A stretch of DNA of 64,000 nt from Lonepinella sp042468235 (GCF_042468235.1 NZ_CP170386.1:62001-126000), one strand, 5' to 3'; shown: positions 25,243 through 34,392, counted from the first letter of the stretch. Notes: generated by a model from the sequence alone, not told the origin. Program-made: numbers and translations.

Positions 25243-26259
25243 TTATTCCTCAACAGTTAATGTTGATCCTCTAACAATCAATTCACCTTCATATAAGATT
25301 GTAGTATATTCTGACATATCATTATTTATTCTACTAAACAACATATCGAAGGCTTTTTTACCAATCTTATCCGTAGGTTGTTTTAAAACCGTGATACCAT
25401 GCTCAACAATTGACAACCAAGGAGTGTCATCAAAGCCAGCCAGACCAATATCCTTTCCAGAGATAAGATTCATGTTTTTCAATGCAAGTAACGTAGAAAG
25501 TGTCGTAATACCATTACTTGTGATAATTGCCTTTTTATAGTTCGTATTTTTTCTACAAAATAATGCGATATAATCCATGATTTTTTCAATATTATTAATA
25601 TCATCTATTTCTATAATCTCTCCAAGATTACTATGTTGACTCTCAATATACTCTTTAAACGTTTTAGCTCTTAACGCCCTTGTTTTGCTTTCTTCTATAT
25701 TTTGAGTAATAAATAAGATCCGTTCAAAATCCTTATCTAACAGATGATTAATCAAAATTTGAGTTGCGTTCACATGATTTAATGCCACAATATCACAATG
25801 AAAGTCATCTATCGGTCTATCAATAGATACTATTGGCATAGGCAATTTACTAAAAAGTGGATTATTCAGTCGCAAGGACTGAATGATGACACCATCTACA
25901 CGATAACTTAATAAAGATTGTATAATATCCTCTTCTTGCTCTATTTTATTAGATATGTTAAAAACTAATAAAGTGTACCCTTTATCTCGGCAAGATTTTT
26001 CAATATTTGTCATAATATCAATAGAATAAGGATTGCTAATATCCGTAAAAACAGCGGCTATCAGCTTTGTCTTCCCTCCTTTCATACTTCGTGCTATCTG
26101 GCTAGGTTGGTAGTTCAGTTGCTTAATTGCATCCGAAATTTTATGCTGGATATCATCAGATAACACATGAAATTCACCATTTAAATAGCGAGATACACTT
26201 GTTTTACCTACCTTTGCTAATTGAGCAACATCTTTAATGGTTACTTTCTGTTGTGGCAT
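25243..26259 (-). CDS. LacI family transcriptional regulator of the sugar-acid operon
   Basis: A 338-residue LacI/GalR regulator. The helix-turn-helix is at residues 6-26 (TIKDVAQLAKVGKTSVSRYL) and a hinge helix follows near 50-60; the effector domain fills the rest. It lies inside the operon, 3 nt after the TRAP permease gene and 15 nt before the kinase gene. It resembles PtxS/GntR-type regulators of gluconate and 2-ketogluconate. A matching palindrome with ACCG near its centre precedes the operon at 29116-29137. Confidence 0.85.
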   Translation of the reverse strand: MPQQKVTIKDVAQLAKVGKTSVSRYLNGEFHVLSDDIQHKISDAIKQLNYQPSQIARSMKGGKTKLIAAVFTDISNPYSIDIMTNIEKSCRDKGYTLLVFNISNKIEQEEDIIQSLLSYRVDGVIIQSLRLNNPLFSKLPMPIVSIDRPIDDFHCDIVALNHVNATQILINHLLDKDFERILFITQNIEESKTRALRAKTFKEYIESQHSNLGEIIEIDDINNIEKIMDYIALFCRKNTNYKKAIITSNGITTLSTLLALKNMNLISGKDIGLAGFDDTPWLSIVEHGITVLKQPTDKIGKKAFDMLFSRINNDMSEYTTILYEGELIVRGSTLTVEE

Positions 26260-26262
26260 AAA

Positions 26263-27534
26263 TTAAATTAATAACTCCGTTAATAATATAGTTGGAAAAA
26301 ATACAATTATAGCCAAAATAATGGCAATAATAATTAAATACGGTAATGAGGCTTTAAACGATTTGCCAATTGGTAAATCAGCAATCACACTAGCAATTAA
26401 CAGACAAAGACCATAAGGTGGTGTCACAAGCCCAATAGATAATGTAATAATGATGATTATACCTAATTGAATTGCATCAATACCAAGAAGTTGAGCCACA
26501 GGATATATCACAGGGACAAATAATACCATGGCAGGGATAGCATCCATAAAAGTACCAATAAAGAGAAAAAATAGGATCACCAAACCTAAAAATACATATT
26601 TATCTCCACCAAGATTATTAAAAAATTCCGCAACAGCAATGTTAATTCTAAAATAACCTAAAAATTCGCCCAAGGCAGAAGCGGCGGCTAATGCAAATAG
26701 AGATAAACAGCTTAGTTTTAGTGTTTCAATCAGAATATTCGGTAGATCTTTATAACTAATGGTTTTGTAATAATAAGCACTCACAAAATAAGCGTAAATA
26801 GCTGAAAATGCTGCCGCTTCTGTTGGAGTAAACACACCAAAAACGATCCCCCCCACAATAATAAGTGGCGTAATTAAGGCAGGTATAGAATTTTTAAATA
26901 ATTGTAGAAATATACCCCAAGGCATTTTCGCTTCTTTTGGTAGATTCTGTTTAATTGCAATATTATAAACATAACCCATCATACCAAGTCCGATGAGAAT
27001 ACCAGGTAATATTCCACCAATAAATAATTTACCTACGGAAGAATTGGTTAGCCCACCATAAATTACCATGGTAATACTTGGGGGAATAATTCCCCCTATG
27101 GTGGATGAAGCGGCTGTTACGCCAACAGCCATTTCTTTGCTATACCCTTTTTCAATCATATTTGGAATCAGTATTTTTCCCACTCCAGCGGTATCCGCTT
27201 GAGATGAACCACTCACACCCGCAAATAGCATTGATACCATAACATTCGCATGCCCTAATCCACCAGGGCATCTCCCGACTATTCCCAAAGAAAAATCAAT
27301 TAATTTTCTTGAAATATTTCCTTGATTCATAATCGTTGCGGTGAGAATAAAAAGTGGAACCGCCAGTAATACATAGGAATTTAATCCGTAGAACATTTTC
27401 ATTGGAATCATCATATTGGGAATACCGTCAATCATCATGATTCCAATTAATGCGGAAATAGAAATGGAAAATGCAATTGGAATCCCTATAATAACCAACA
27501 ATATAAATAGAATTGTGACGATTAAAATAGACAT
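26263..27534 (-). CDS. TRAP transporter large membrane subunit (DctM type), second cluster
   Basis: A 423-residue DctM-type permease with about twelve membrane helices. The family signatures VSGSSQADTAGVGKILIP and GGIIPPSITMVIYG are present, as is LFLFIGTFMDAIPAM. Its start overlaps the stop of the small subunit gene by one base (TAATG). It is clearly divergent in sequence from the DctM of the kdu cluster, so it is not a recent duplicate. Confidence 0.9.
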   Translation of the reverse strand: MSILIVTILFILLVIIGIPIAFSISISALIGIMMIDGIPNMMIPMKMFYGLNSYVLLAVPLFILTATIMNQGNISRKLIDFSLGIVGRCPGGLGHANVMVSMLFAGVSGSSQADTAGVGKILIPNMIEKGYSKEMAVGVTAASSTIGGIIPPSITMVIYGGLTNSSVGKLFIGGILPGILIGLGMMGYVYNIAIKQNLPKEAKMPWGIFLQLFKNSIPALITPLIIVGGIVFGVFTPTEAAAFSAIYAYFVSAYYYKTISYKDLPNILIETLKLSCLSLFALAAASALGEFLGYFRINIAVAEFFNNLGGDKYVFLGLVILFFLFIGTFMDAIPAMVLFVPVIYPVAQLLGIDAIQLGIIIIITLSIGLVTPPYGLCLLIASVIADLPIGKSFKASLPYLIIIAIILAIIVFFPTILLTELLI

Positions 27535-28037
27535 TATATTTCTCCTTTCGCCTTGTTTGTACTACTACAATTATTCAAGCTCAATATTTGGTTAATTGAA
27601 TCTTCAATAAGATAGATACTCATGCTAAGAAAAGTAATCGGTAATATTAACCAAACATAACCCTGTTTTAAGCTAGGGAAACTGATCCAGCGTGAATGCC
27701 AAAATGTATTAGTAATTTCACTACTATATACTACACATAATAGACAAAATATGAGCATAATGAGATTTTGTAAAATAATCAGCCATGGTAAGTATTTATG
27801 ATTTAATGCACTTGCAATAAAGTCAAAACTGAAATGTTTTTTCTTTCTTACCATCACTGATGCACCTAATAACATAGACCAAATAAACGCATTCACCGAT
27901 ATTTCTTCTGTCCAAGTCGCACTTATTCCAAGATATCTGGTTGTGACCTGTATAATTGTGGTCACAACAAAAATAACCAAAAATAAGGTACCTAGATAGA
28001 GCTGAATTTTCTCAAGATAATTAACCGCATTTTTCAT
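27534..28037 (-). CDS. TRAP transporter small membrane subunit (DctQ type), second cluster
   Basis: A 167-residue membrane protein with four helices. TTIIQVTTRYLGI and ISVNAFIWSMLLGASVMVRK match the DctQ pattern. It starts 17 nt after the binding-protein gene and overlaps the large subunit gene by one base. Confidence 0.87.
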   Translation of the reverse strand: MKNAVNYLEKIQLYLGTLFLVIFVVTTIIQVTTRYLGISATWTEEISVNAFIWSMLLGASVMVRKKKHFSFDFIASALNHKYLPWLIILQNLIMLIFCLLCVVYSSEITNTFWHSRWISFPSLKQGYVWLILPITFLSMSIYLIEDSINQILSLNNCSSTNKAKGEI

Positions 28038-28054
28038 AGGATAATTCCATAAAT

Positions 28055-29050
28055 TTATTGAACAGCTCTTATTTGTTGAAGAATTTCAGTCATATGATAT
28101 TTCTCAGCCCATTTATCTTGAATGCTTTTAGCAATTTTAGCAAAGTCAGAAACATCTAATGTATTAACAATTGCACCATCTTGAATCGCTTTTTCTTTAT
28201 ATTGGGATTCCTCATGATAAATGGCATTTCTTTCGGCATGAGTGGCTTCAGATAATGCCGCTTCTAAAACACTTTTTTGTTCAGCATTTAAGTTATCCCA
28301 CACATTTGCTCTCATTAGTATAAAGCGTGTCGTGTAATCATGAGCAGTTTCAGAAATATATTTCCCATTTGTGGTTTTATGATGTTCCATTGGCACCAAA
28401 TAAGGATAAGCATTTTCTGCACCATCCACCACATTACTCGCCAATGCTTGATATAATTCAGCCCAAGCAACGGAAGTCGGAATAGCCCCTATACTTGTCC
28501 AGAAATCGGAAACAACGCCTGAAGTTTGTGTTCTGATTTTTAGTCCTTTCGCATCTGCTAAATTATTAATCGGTCTTTTACCGTACCAATGTCTAACGCC
28601 AGCACTCCAATAAGAAACCACATAATATTTTTTGCCTGATTTTTCATAAATAATATCAGCAATTTTTTTACCTATATCGCTATCAACGACTTTCTCCCAA
28701 TGGGAATAATCATTAAAGAGATAAAGAAGTGAAAATAAATCTACTTCATCAATACCAGCGGAAGTCATAAAACCTGGTGAAACCAGTACAATATCTGCTC
28801 CCCCTAAAACTAATTTTTCCACTAATTCATTTTCATTCGTCCCAATAGTTCCGGCGTGAACTTCCACATTGAATTTTCCATCTTTCTCAGCGACTTCTTT
28901 TAGCTTTAACATACCTGTTTGGTAAGGACTTGAAATATTCGTTTGATTGTGAGCGGCGACTAATTTCAGTGGCTTGTTATCAGATTTACTTTCTTGCTCA
29001 TTACATCCAACCAAGAAAAGAGACAATAATAAGATTAGGAGTTTTTTCAT
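28055..29050 (-). CDS. TRAP transporter substrate-binding lipoprotein (DctP type), second cluster
   Basis: A 331-residue DctP-type binding protein and the first gene of the minus-strand operon. The motifs DAKGLKIRTQTS and ALASNVVDGAENAYPY are those of the family. Its signal peptide ends in lipobox LVGC with Cys16, so it is predicted to be lipid-anchored; most Gram-negative TRAP binding proteins are soluble. The likely ligand is 2-ketogluconate or a related sugar acid, from context only. GAGGTG precedes the ATG. Confidence 0.87.
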   Translation of the reverse strand: MKKLLILLLSLFLVGCNEQESKSDNKPLKLVAAHNQTNISSPYQTGMLKLKEVAEKDGKFNVEVHAGTIGTNENELVEKLVLGGADIVLVSPGFMTSAGIDEVDLFSLLYLFNDYSHWEKVVDSDIGKKIADIIYEKSGKKYYVVSYWSAGVRHWYGKRPINNLADAKGLKIRTQTSGVVSDFWTSIGAIPTSVAWAELYQALASNVVDGAENAYPYLVPMEHHKTTNGKYISETAHDYTTRFILMRANVWDNLNAEQKSVLEAALSEATHAERNAIYHEESQYKEKAIQDGAIVNTLDVSDFAKIAKSIQDKWAEKYHMTEILQQIRAVQ

Positions 29051-29072
29051 GATTCACCTCGGGAATAAAAAT

Positions 29073-29100
29073 ATTATGATTTGCTAATTAGTACAAACAA
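29073..29100 (-). promoter_or_regulatory. Possible promoter of the second TRAP/sugar-acid operon
   Basis: Read on the minus strand, TTGTTT (29100-29095) and CATAAT (29078-29073) are separated by 16 nt. This puts the transcription start about 20 nt before the dctP-type ATG, leaving room for the ribosome binding site. A LacI-type operator lies about 16 nt upstream of the -35 box. Other A/T-rich candidates exist. Confidence 0.4.
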
Positions 29101-29115
29101 CAACTTTCAATTAGC

Positions 29116-29137
29116 TTTATGGAACCGATCCCATAAA
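29116..29137. promoter_or_regulatory. Putative LacI-family operator
   Basis: Perfect 7-bp inverted repeats TTTATGG and CCATAAA enclose the 8-nt core AACCGATC. The inner pattern ATGGAACCGATCCCAT resembles GntR/PtxS-type operators (ATGnnACCGGnnnCAT). It lies upstream of the operon that encodes a LacI-family regulator, so autoregulation is likely. Confidence 0.6.
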
Positions 29138-29184
29138 GAAGATAAGACAATTTAAAATGACATTCAAGAAGGAAATTTTAAAAA

Positions 29185-29200
29185 TGTGATCCGTGTCACA
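29185..29200. promoter_or_regulatory. Putative CRP (cAMP receptor protein) site
   Basis: TGTGA-TCCGTG-TCACA has both perfect CRP half-sites at the standard 6-nt spacing and an A/T flank. It lies between the divergent TRAP operon and hflD. Catabolite control of the sugar-acid operon is the natural reading, but the site is over 100 nt from the proposed start point. Confidence 0.65.
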
Positions 29201-29317
29201 ATAATTTCCCAATTTTATGTTTACCACATATTGCTTTAAAATAACGCATAACCTTTAAATCATTTCTCAAAAATGCTATTATGCCCCCAATTTCCAACTT
29301 CATCTTCATCAAAAAAC

Positions 29318-29929
29318 ATGGCAAATTATCAAGATATCACTATCGCCCTAGCTGGGGTTTGTCAGTCGGCAAGATTAGTGCAACAGTTTGCACAACGAGG
29401 GCAAGCGAATACCTATGCCCTAGAAGTTTCTTTAAAAAGTTTATTGCAAACACACCCAACTGATACATTGGCGGTTTTTGGTGGTTCGTTGGATAATATC
29501 AAATTAGGTTTAGAAACCTTAATTGAACAACTAAATGCTCAAAACCCTGAACTCGCTCGCTATTGGTTGAGCTTAGTGGCAATGGCTGGCAGATTGCAAG
29601 ATAATGCGGAAGCGAAATCTCAGCTCGCCCATCGTATTCAATATATGCCAACTCAATTAGAATATTATTCACTGCTTGATGAAACCATGTTAGAAAAAAT
29701 TGCTACTATCTATACCGATATTCTCAGTCCATTGGGTAAACGGATTCAAATATTCGGTAATGCGGAATATTTACAGCAACCATCTATTCAAAACCGTATT
29801 CGAGCCTGTTTGTTGGCGGGCGTTCGATCGGCTATGCTTTGGCAACAAGTAGGTGGTAGCAAATGGCAACTGCTATTCTCTCGCCGTAAGATCCTAAATA
29901 TGGCACAACAATTATATGAAACTATTTAA
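29318..29929 (+). CDS. hflD: High frequency lysogenization protein HflD homolog
   Basis: A 203-residue HflD. The start at ATG 29318 gives MANYQDITIALAGVCQS, close to the usual family start, although no clear Shine-Dalgarno precedes it. E. coli HflD is membrane-associated and modulates lambda CII stability; its normal cell role is unclear. It is followed by purB after 15 nt, as in E. coli, where mnmA precedes them. Here mnmA lies about 13.7 kb away, across the accessory block. Confidence 0.9.
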   Translation: MANYQDITIALAGVCQSARLVQQFAQRGQANTYALEVSLKSLLQTHPTDTLAVFGGSLDNIKLGLETLIEQLNAQNPELARYWLSLVAMAGRLQDNAEAKSQLAHRIQYMPTQLEYYSLLDETMLEKIATIYTDILSPLGKRIQIFGNAEYLQQPSIQNRIRACLLAGVRSAMLWQQVGGSKWQLLFSRRKILNMAQQLYETI

Positions 29930-29944
29930 CGGAGCAAAATCTCT

Positions 29945-31327
29945 ATGTCTTTCAATGCTATGCAACTCAATGCGTTAACTGCCCTTTCCCCGATTGATGG
30001 TCGCTATCAAGATAAAACCACTGCTTTACGTGGTATTTTTAGCGAGTTTGGTCTATTAAAATTCCGTGTAACCGTTGAAGTACGTTGGTTACAAAAATTG
30101 GCATCTACTGCACAAATTAGTGAAGTTTCTTCTTTGTCAAAACAAGCAAACGATTACCTCGATCAACTTGTGGCAAATTTTAGTTTACAAGATGCGGAAC
30201 GTATTAAAGAAATAGAACGTACTACCAATCACGATGTGAAAGCAGTGGAATATTTCTTAAAAGAAAAATCTGCGACATTACCTGAATTAGCTGCTATCAG
30301 CGAGTTTATCCATTTTGCTTGTACATCAGAAGATATTAACAATCTTTCCCATGCGTTGATGTTAAAAACGGCTCGTGAAGAAGTGATTTTGCCACAATGG
30401 CAAAAATTAATTGATGAAATTACGCGTTTAGCCAACGAATACAAAGACATTCCGCTGCTTTCTCGTACCCACGGTCAGCCTGCATCCCCGTCCACTGTCG
30501 GCAAAGAAATGGCGAATGTGGTGTATCGCTTACGCCGTCAATTTAATCAATTAAAACAAGTGGATGTGTTAGGCAAAATTAATGGTGCGGTGGGGAACTA
30601 TAACGCCCATTTATCTGCCTATCCTGACATTGACTGGCATCAATTAAGTCGAGAATTCGTCACTTCCCTTGGCATTCAATGGAATCCCTACACCACCCAA
30701 ATTGAACCGCACGATTACATTGCGGAATTTTTCGATGCCGTGGTGCGTTTTAACACCATTATCATTGATTTTGACCGTGATTTGTGGGGTTATATTGCAT
30801 TAAATCATTTCAAACAACGCACTATTGCAGGGGAAATTGGCTCAAGCACCATGCCACATAAAGTTAATCCCATTGACTTTGAAAATTCTGAAGGCAATCT
30901 TGGGGTGGCGAATGCGGTGATGAGCCATTTAGGGCAAAAATTGCCAATTTCTCGCTGGCAGCGTGATTTAACCGATTCCACCGTATTGCGTAATCTCGGT
31001 GTCGGCTTGGGTTATTGCTTAATTGCCTATGCTGCAACGCTCAAGGGCATTAGCAAATTAGAAGTGAACGAACAACATTTGCGTGATGAACTTAACCAAA
31101 ACTGGGAAGTGTTAGCCGAACCCATTCAAACCGTGATGCGTCGCTATGGCATTGAAAAACCTTATGAAAAGCTAAAAGAATTAACCCGTGGCAAACGTGT
31201 TGATGAACAAGCCATGCGAGAATTTGTGGAAAAACTGGACATTCCAGTGGAAGAGAAAGTACGTTTACAACAGCTCACGCCTGCAAGCTATATTGGGAAT
31301 GCAGTGAAGTTGGTTGAGGCGTTATAA
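29945..31327 (+). CDS. purB: Adenylosuccinate lyase
   Basis: PurB acts twice in purine synthesis: it removes fumarate from SAICAR and from adenylosuccinate. The 460-residue protein has the superfamily signature GSSTMPHKVNP, the TTNHDVKA region and the SRTHGQPASPST region with a catalytic His. The start at 29945 has GGAG upstream; an ATG at 29960 would match the start of Haemophilus PurB more closely. It probably forms an operon with hflD. Confidence 0.95.
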   Translation: MSFNAMQLNALTALSPIDGRYQDKTTALRGIFSEFGLLKFRVTVEVRWLQKLASTAQISEVSSLSKQANDYLDQLVANFSLQDAERIKEIERTTNHDVKAVEYFLKEKSATLPELAAISEFIHFACTSEDINNLSHALMLKTAREEVILPQWQKLIDEITRLANEYKDIPLLSRTHGQPASPSTVGKEMANVVYRLRRQFNQLKQVDVLGKINGAVGNYNAHLSAYPDIDWHQLSREFVTSLGIQWNPYTTQIEPHDYIAEFFDAVVRFNTIIIDFDRDLWGYIALNHFKQRTIAGEIGSSTMPHKVNPIDFENSEGNLGVANAVMSHLGQKLPISRWQRDLTDSTVLRNLGVGLGYCLIAYAATLKGISKLEVNEQHLRDELNQNWEVLAEPIQTVMRRYGIEKPYEKLKELTRGKRVDEQAMREFVEKLDIPVEEKVRLQQLTPASYIGNAVKLVEAL

Positions 31328-31435
31328 GAGGCTTAAGAGCGTGTAGGAAAACTGATCTTCTCCCCAACAGTTGGACGCTAAATCCAATTCACTAAGGAGG
31401 AGATCGTGATAAGGTGTTGTATCTTTATCATTAAT

Positions 31436-32128
31436 CTATAATCCCAGGATTTCTTTTACAAACGGAATCGTCAATTTGCGTTGTGCTTGCAAGGATGCTT
31501 TATCTAATTTTGCCACCGCCGTAAATAAGCTGTGCATATCTCTATCTAAACGCTTAATTAAGAAATTTGCCGTTTCTTCTGGTAATTCTATGCCAAGTTG
31601 ATGGGCGTTTTGTTGTAAGGCTTGAATCTTTTGTGTTTCATTTAAAGGATGGAGCTGATAAATTTCGCCCCAGCGTAAGCGTGATGCGAGATCGGGTAAT
31701 TTCACGGGAAGTGAAGTAGGGGAGTGGTCGCTACTGATAATTAAAAGTGCGGTGTTTTTTTCTTTGATTCGGTTAAACAAGTCAAAAATGGCCAGTTCCC
31801 AGTCGTGATTGCCGGTAACAGCTTGTAAATCATCGAGGCAAATCACATCCTGTTGTTCTAGATTATCTAAAACTGCGGTGGAAAAATAAGCATATTTACT
31901 TAACGGCACATAAATACTATGCCGACTTTCTGAACTAATATAGTTTGTTACCGCTTTGAGTAAATGGCTTTTACCACTGCCACTGGTTCCCCAAATATAA
32001 AAAAACGGCTGTTGTAATTGTTGGAAATTTTTGTGCAATGAATTGAGCAACAATAGGTTATTGTCGCCGTAGAAATTTTCTAAGGTTTCATCATCAAGAT
32101 GATGAATGGGGAGAGAGAGTTGTTGCAC
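31436..32128 (-). CDS. hda: DnaA regulatory inactivator Hda
   Basis: Hda, with the DNA-loaded beta clamp, stimulates ATP hydrolysis by DnaA after initiation. The 230-residue AAA+ protein has the N-terminal clamp-binding motif QLSLP (3-7), Walker A GTSGSGKSH (about 47-55) and the Walker B region VICLDDLQ. It has no DNA-binding domain IV, which separates it from DnaA. It lies 56 nt after uraA on the same strand, as in E. coli. Confidence 0.94.
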   Translation of the reverse strand: MQQLSLPIHHLDDETLENFYGDNNLLLLNSLHKNFQQLQQPFFYIWGTSGSGKSHLLKAVTNYISSESRHSIYVPLSKYAYFSTAVLDNLEQQDVICLDDLQAVTGNHDWELAIFDLFNRIKEKNTALLIISSDHSPTSLPVKLPDLASRLRWGEIYQLHPLNETQKIQALQQNAHQLGIELPEETANFLIKRLDRDMHSLFTAVAKLDKASLQAQRKLTIPFVKEILGL

Positions 32129-32184
32129 TGAATATCCATTTTTAGCATAGTGGGCGTATGGAATACGCCCAATACATAATACGT

Positions 32185-33423
32185 TTAATCGGCTACTTTA
32201 TTTTCTGCCTTTGGCAAAACCAAGTTAAGAATAATAGCGACAATAGCACATAAGCTGATACCTTTTACTGAAAGTTCGCCGACATTCACAAACATGCCAC
32301 CGATACCAAAGCTCATCACCACTGAAATAATACATAAATTACGTGCTTCTGTCACATCAACTTTGGCACGAATTAAGGTACTCATTCCTACTACTGCGAT
32401 AGAGCCGAATACCAGCATCATAATCCCCCCCATTACAATGGTTGGAATGGTGGAAAGAAATGCCCCTACTTTACCACAGAATGAAATAGCGATAGCCCAA
32501 ACTGCCGCCCAAGTCATTATATTAGGGTTAAAGTTGCGAGTTAACATAACGGCACCGGTCACTTCTGCATAGGTCGTATTCGGTGGTCCGCCTAATAATG
32601 AAGCAGCTGATGTGGCAATACCATCACCTAATAAAGTGCGGTGTAAACCGGGTTGTTTTAGAAAATCTTTACCTGTAACAGAGCTGATTGCCATAATACC
32701 TCCCACATGTTCAACGGCAGGTGCAATGGCAATTGGAAGTAAGTATAAAATAGCTTCCAACTTGAATTCCGGTGTGGTGATTTCAGGGAGGCTAAACCAC
32801 GCGGCATCAAGCACCGGTTGGAAATTAATTAAGCCTAAACAAAGGCATAAAATATAACCTACAGCGATACCGAACATAATCGGAATAAGTTTCATCAGAC
32901 CTTTAGAAAAGACAGCGACACAGAGTGTGGTGATTAAGGTCACTAAGGACACGAGTATAGATAAATCATATTCATAGGCCTGTACAGTCCCTTGTTTACC
33001 AACCGCCATATCCACGGCTGTTGGGGCTAGACCCATACCGATAATGATGATCACGGGACCCACTACCACCGGTGGAAAAAGACGTTCTAAGATAGCCGCA
33101 CCACGTAATTTTACTAAGGTACTCAATAAGATATAAACTAAACCAGTACAAGCTAACCCTCCCATTGTCACGGCAATACCCCAGGTTTGTACGCCGTATT
33201 GAATTGGCGCGATAAACGCAAAGGAAGAAGCGAGGAATATGGGGACTTGTTTACCTGTGCAGAGTTGGAATAATAAGGTTCCCAGTCCTGCGGTTAATAG
33301 AGCAGTATTCGCATTCAGCCCTGTGATTAATGGTACCAGAACCAAGGCACCAAAGGCGACGAATAACATTTGTAAGCCAACAAAGGCTTGTTTAGTTTTG
33401 TTTTGAATTTCAGGTGTTGTCAT
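32185..33423 (-). CDS. uraA: Uracil permease
   Basis: A nucleobase:cation symporter-2 family transporter of 412 residues with about fourteen membrane segments. The NCS2 signature region VEHVGGIMAISSVTG (near 238-252) with the proton-linked Glu, and the PPNTTYAEVTGAVMLT segment, are present. It imports uracil with protons. It lies downstream of upp on the same strand; the 178-nt spacer contains a strong terminator, so it may have its own promoter. Confidence 0.93.
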   Translation of the reverse strand: MTTPEIQNKTKQAFVGLQMLFVAFGALVLVPLITGLNANTALLTAGLGTLLFQLCTGKQVPIFLASSFAFIAPIQYGVQTWGIAVTMGGLACTGLVYILLSTLVKLRGAAILERLFPPVVVGPVIIIIGMGLAPTAVDMAVGKQGTVQAYEYDLSILVSLVTLITTLCVAVFSKGLMKLIPIMFGIAVGYILCLCLGLINFQPVLDAAWFSLPEITTPEFKLEAILYLLPIAIAPAVEHVGGIMAISSVTGKDFLKQPGLHRTLLGDGIATSAASLLGGPPNTTYAEVTGAVMLTRNFNPNIMTWAAVWAIAISFCGKVGAFLSTIPTIVMGGIMMLVFGSIAVVGMSTLIRAKVDVTEARNLCIISVVMSFGIGGMFVNVGELSVKGISLCAIVAIILNLVLPKAENKVAD

Positions 33424-33484
33424 AGTTTTTTTACTTTAAAGTGCGGTGTAAAACTCACTGATTTACTCACAATCCTTTTAAGGA

Positions 33485-33510
33485 TTGTTCAGGGCGTTGC
33501 CTCTGCTGCA
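33485..33510 (-). promoter_or_regulatory. Hairpins in the upp-uraA spacer
   Basis: CAATCCTTTTAAGGATTG (about 33471-33488) is a perfect palindrome, and GCAAATAGTTATTTGC (33510-33525) is another. Both would lie in the uraA leader RNA. They may regulate uraA, or may be remnants of processing sites; no match to a PyrR-binding loop is clear. Confidence 0.3.
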
Positions 33511-33564
33511 AATAGTTATTTGCAACGTTGAAAATGCTTTCAGAATTTTTTTCACCGCGGTTAC

Positions 33565-33596
33565 AGAAAAATGCCTTTGATGTTTATCAAAGGCAT
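33565..33596 (-). terminator. Rho-independent terminator after upp
   Basis: ATGCCTTTGAT and ATCAAAGGCAT form a perfect 11-bp stem with a 4-nt loop (33571-33596). On the minus strand it is followed by TTTTCTG. It lies 6 nt after the upp stop codon, so uraA expression depends on read-through or a separate promoter. Confidence 0.85.
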
Positions 33597-33601
33597 CGGG
33601 A

Positions 33602-34228
33602 TTATTTGGTTCCAAAAATCTTATCACCCGCATCACCTAAACCTGGGATAATATAACCATGTTCATTTAAATGATCGTCAATAGACGCCGTGTATAATTC
33701 AATATCTGGATGTGCTTTTTCTAATGCTTTAAGTCCTTCTGGTGCCGCTACTAACACGAGTACTTTAATTTGTTTACAGCCTTTTTGTTTTAATAAATCA
33801 ATGGTAGCAATCATAGAACCGCCCGTTGCTAACATTGGGTCAACCACAATGGCTAAACGTTCTGCTAAATCACTGGCTAATTTCTGGAAATAAGGCACAG
33901 GTTCCAAAGTTTCTTCATTACGATACATGCCTACTACGCTAATTCTAGCACTTGGGATATGTTCTAACACGCCATCCATCATGCCTAAACCAGCTCGTAA
34001 AATCGGCACCACGGTGACTTTTTTTCCCTTAATTCTATCTACATTCACTGGACCGCACCAACCATCAATGGTGACATTTTCAACTTCTAAATCGGCGGTC
34101 GCTTCATAGGTCAATAAGCTACCTACTTCAGTAGCTAATTCACGAAAGTGCTTAGTGCTAATATCTGCCATACGCATTAAGCCTAATTTGTGTTTGACTA
34201 AAGGGTGTTTTACTTCGACGATTTTCAT
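33602..34228 (-). CDS. upp: Uracil phosphoribosyltransferase
   Basis: Upp makes UMP from uracil and PRPP. The 208-residue protein has the PRPP loop DPMLATGGSMIATID (about 130-144) and the C-terminal uracil-binding GYIIPGLGDAGDKIFGTK. Together with uraA it forms a uracil salvage unit. Divergent from cpxR across a 164-nt spacer. Confidence 0.96.
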   Translation of the reverse strand: MKIVEVKHPLVKHKLGLMRMADISTKHFRELATEVGSLLTYEATADLEVENVTIDGWCGPVNVDRIKGKKVTVVPILRAGLGMMDGVLEHIPSARISVVGMYRNEETLEPVPYFQKLASDLAERLAIVVDPMLATGGSMIATIDLLKQKGCKQIKVLVLVAAPEGLKALEKAHPDIELYTASIDDHLNEHGYIIPGLGDAGDKIFGTK

Positions 34229-34392
34229 AGGTGATCCTTAGTTAAAATTTGCGAGATAATTTGCAATAGATAAATCTCGTGGATTTTAAAATATTTTGCG
34301 TCACATTAACAGTGGAATTTTTATTTTATGTTTCTTTTTTCAGCAAAAATAGATTAGAATGATTTGCAATAGAATAATTTGGAGATAACACA

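Noticed and set aside
33424..33601. PyrR-dependent attenuator between upp and uraA
   Set aside because: Hairpins exist, but I could not find the conserved PyrR-binding loop motif, so the link to the pyrR gene stays speculative.
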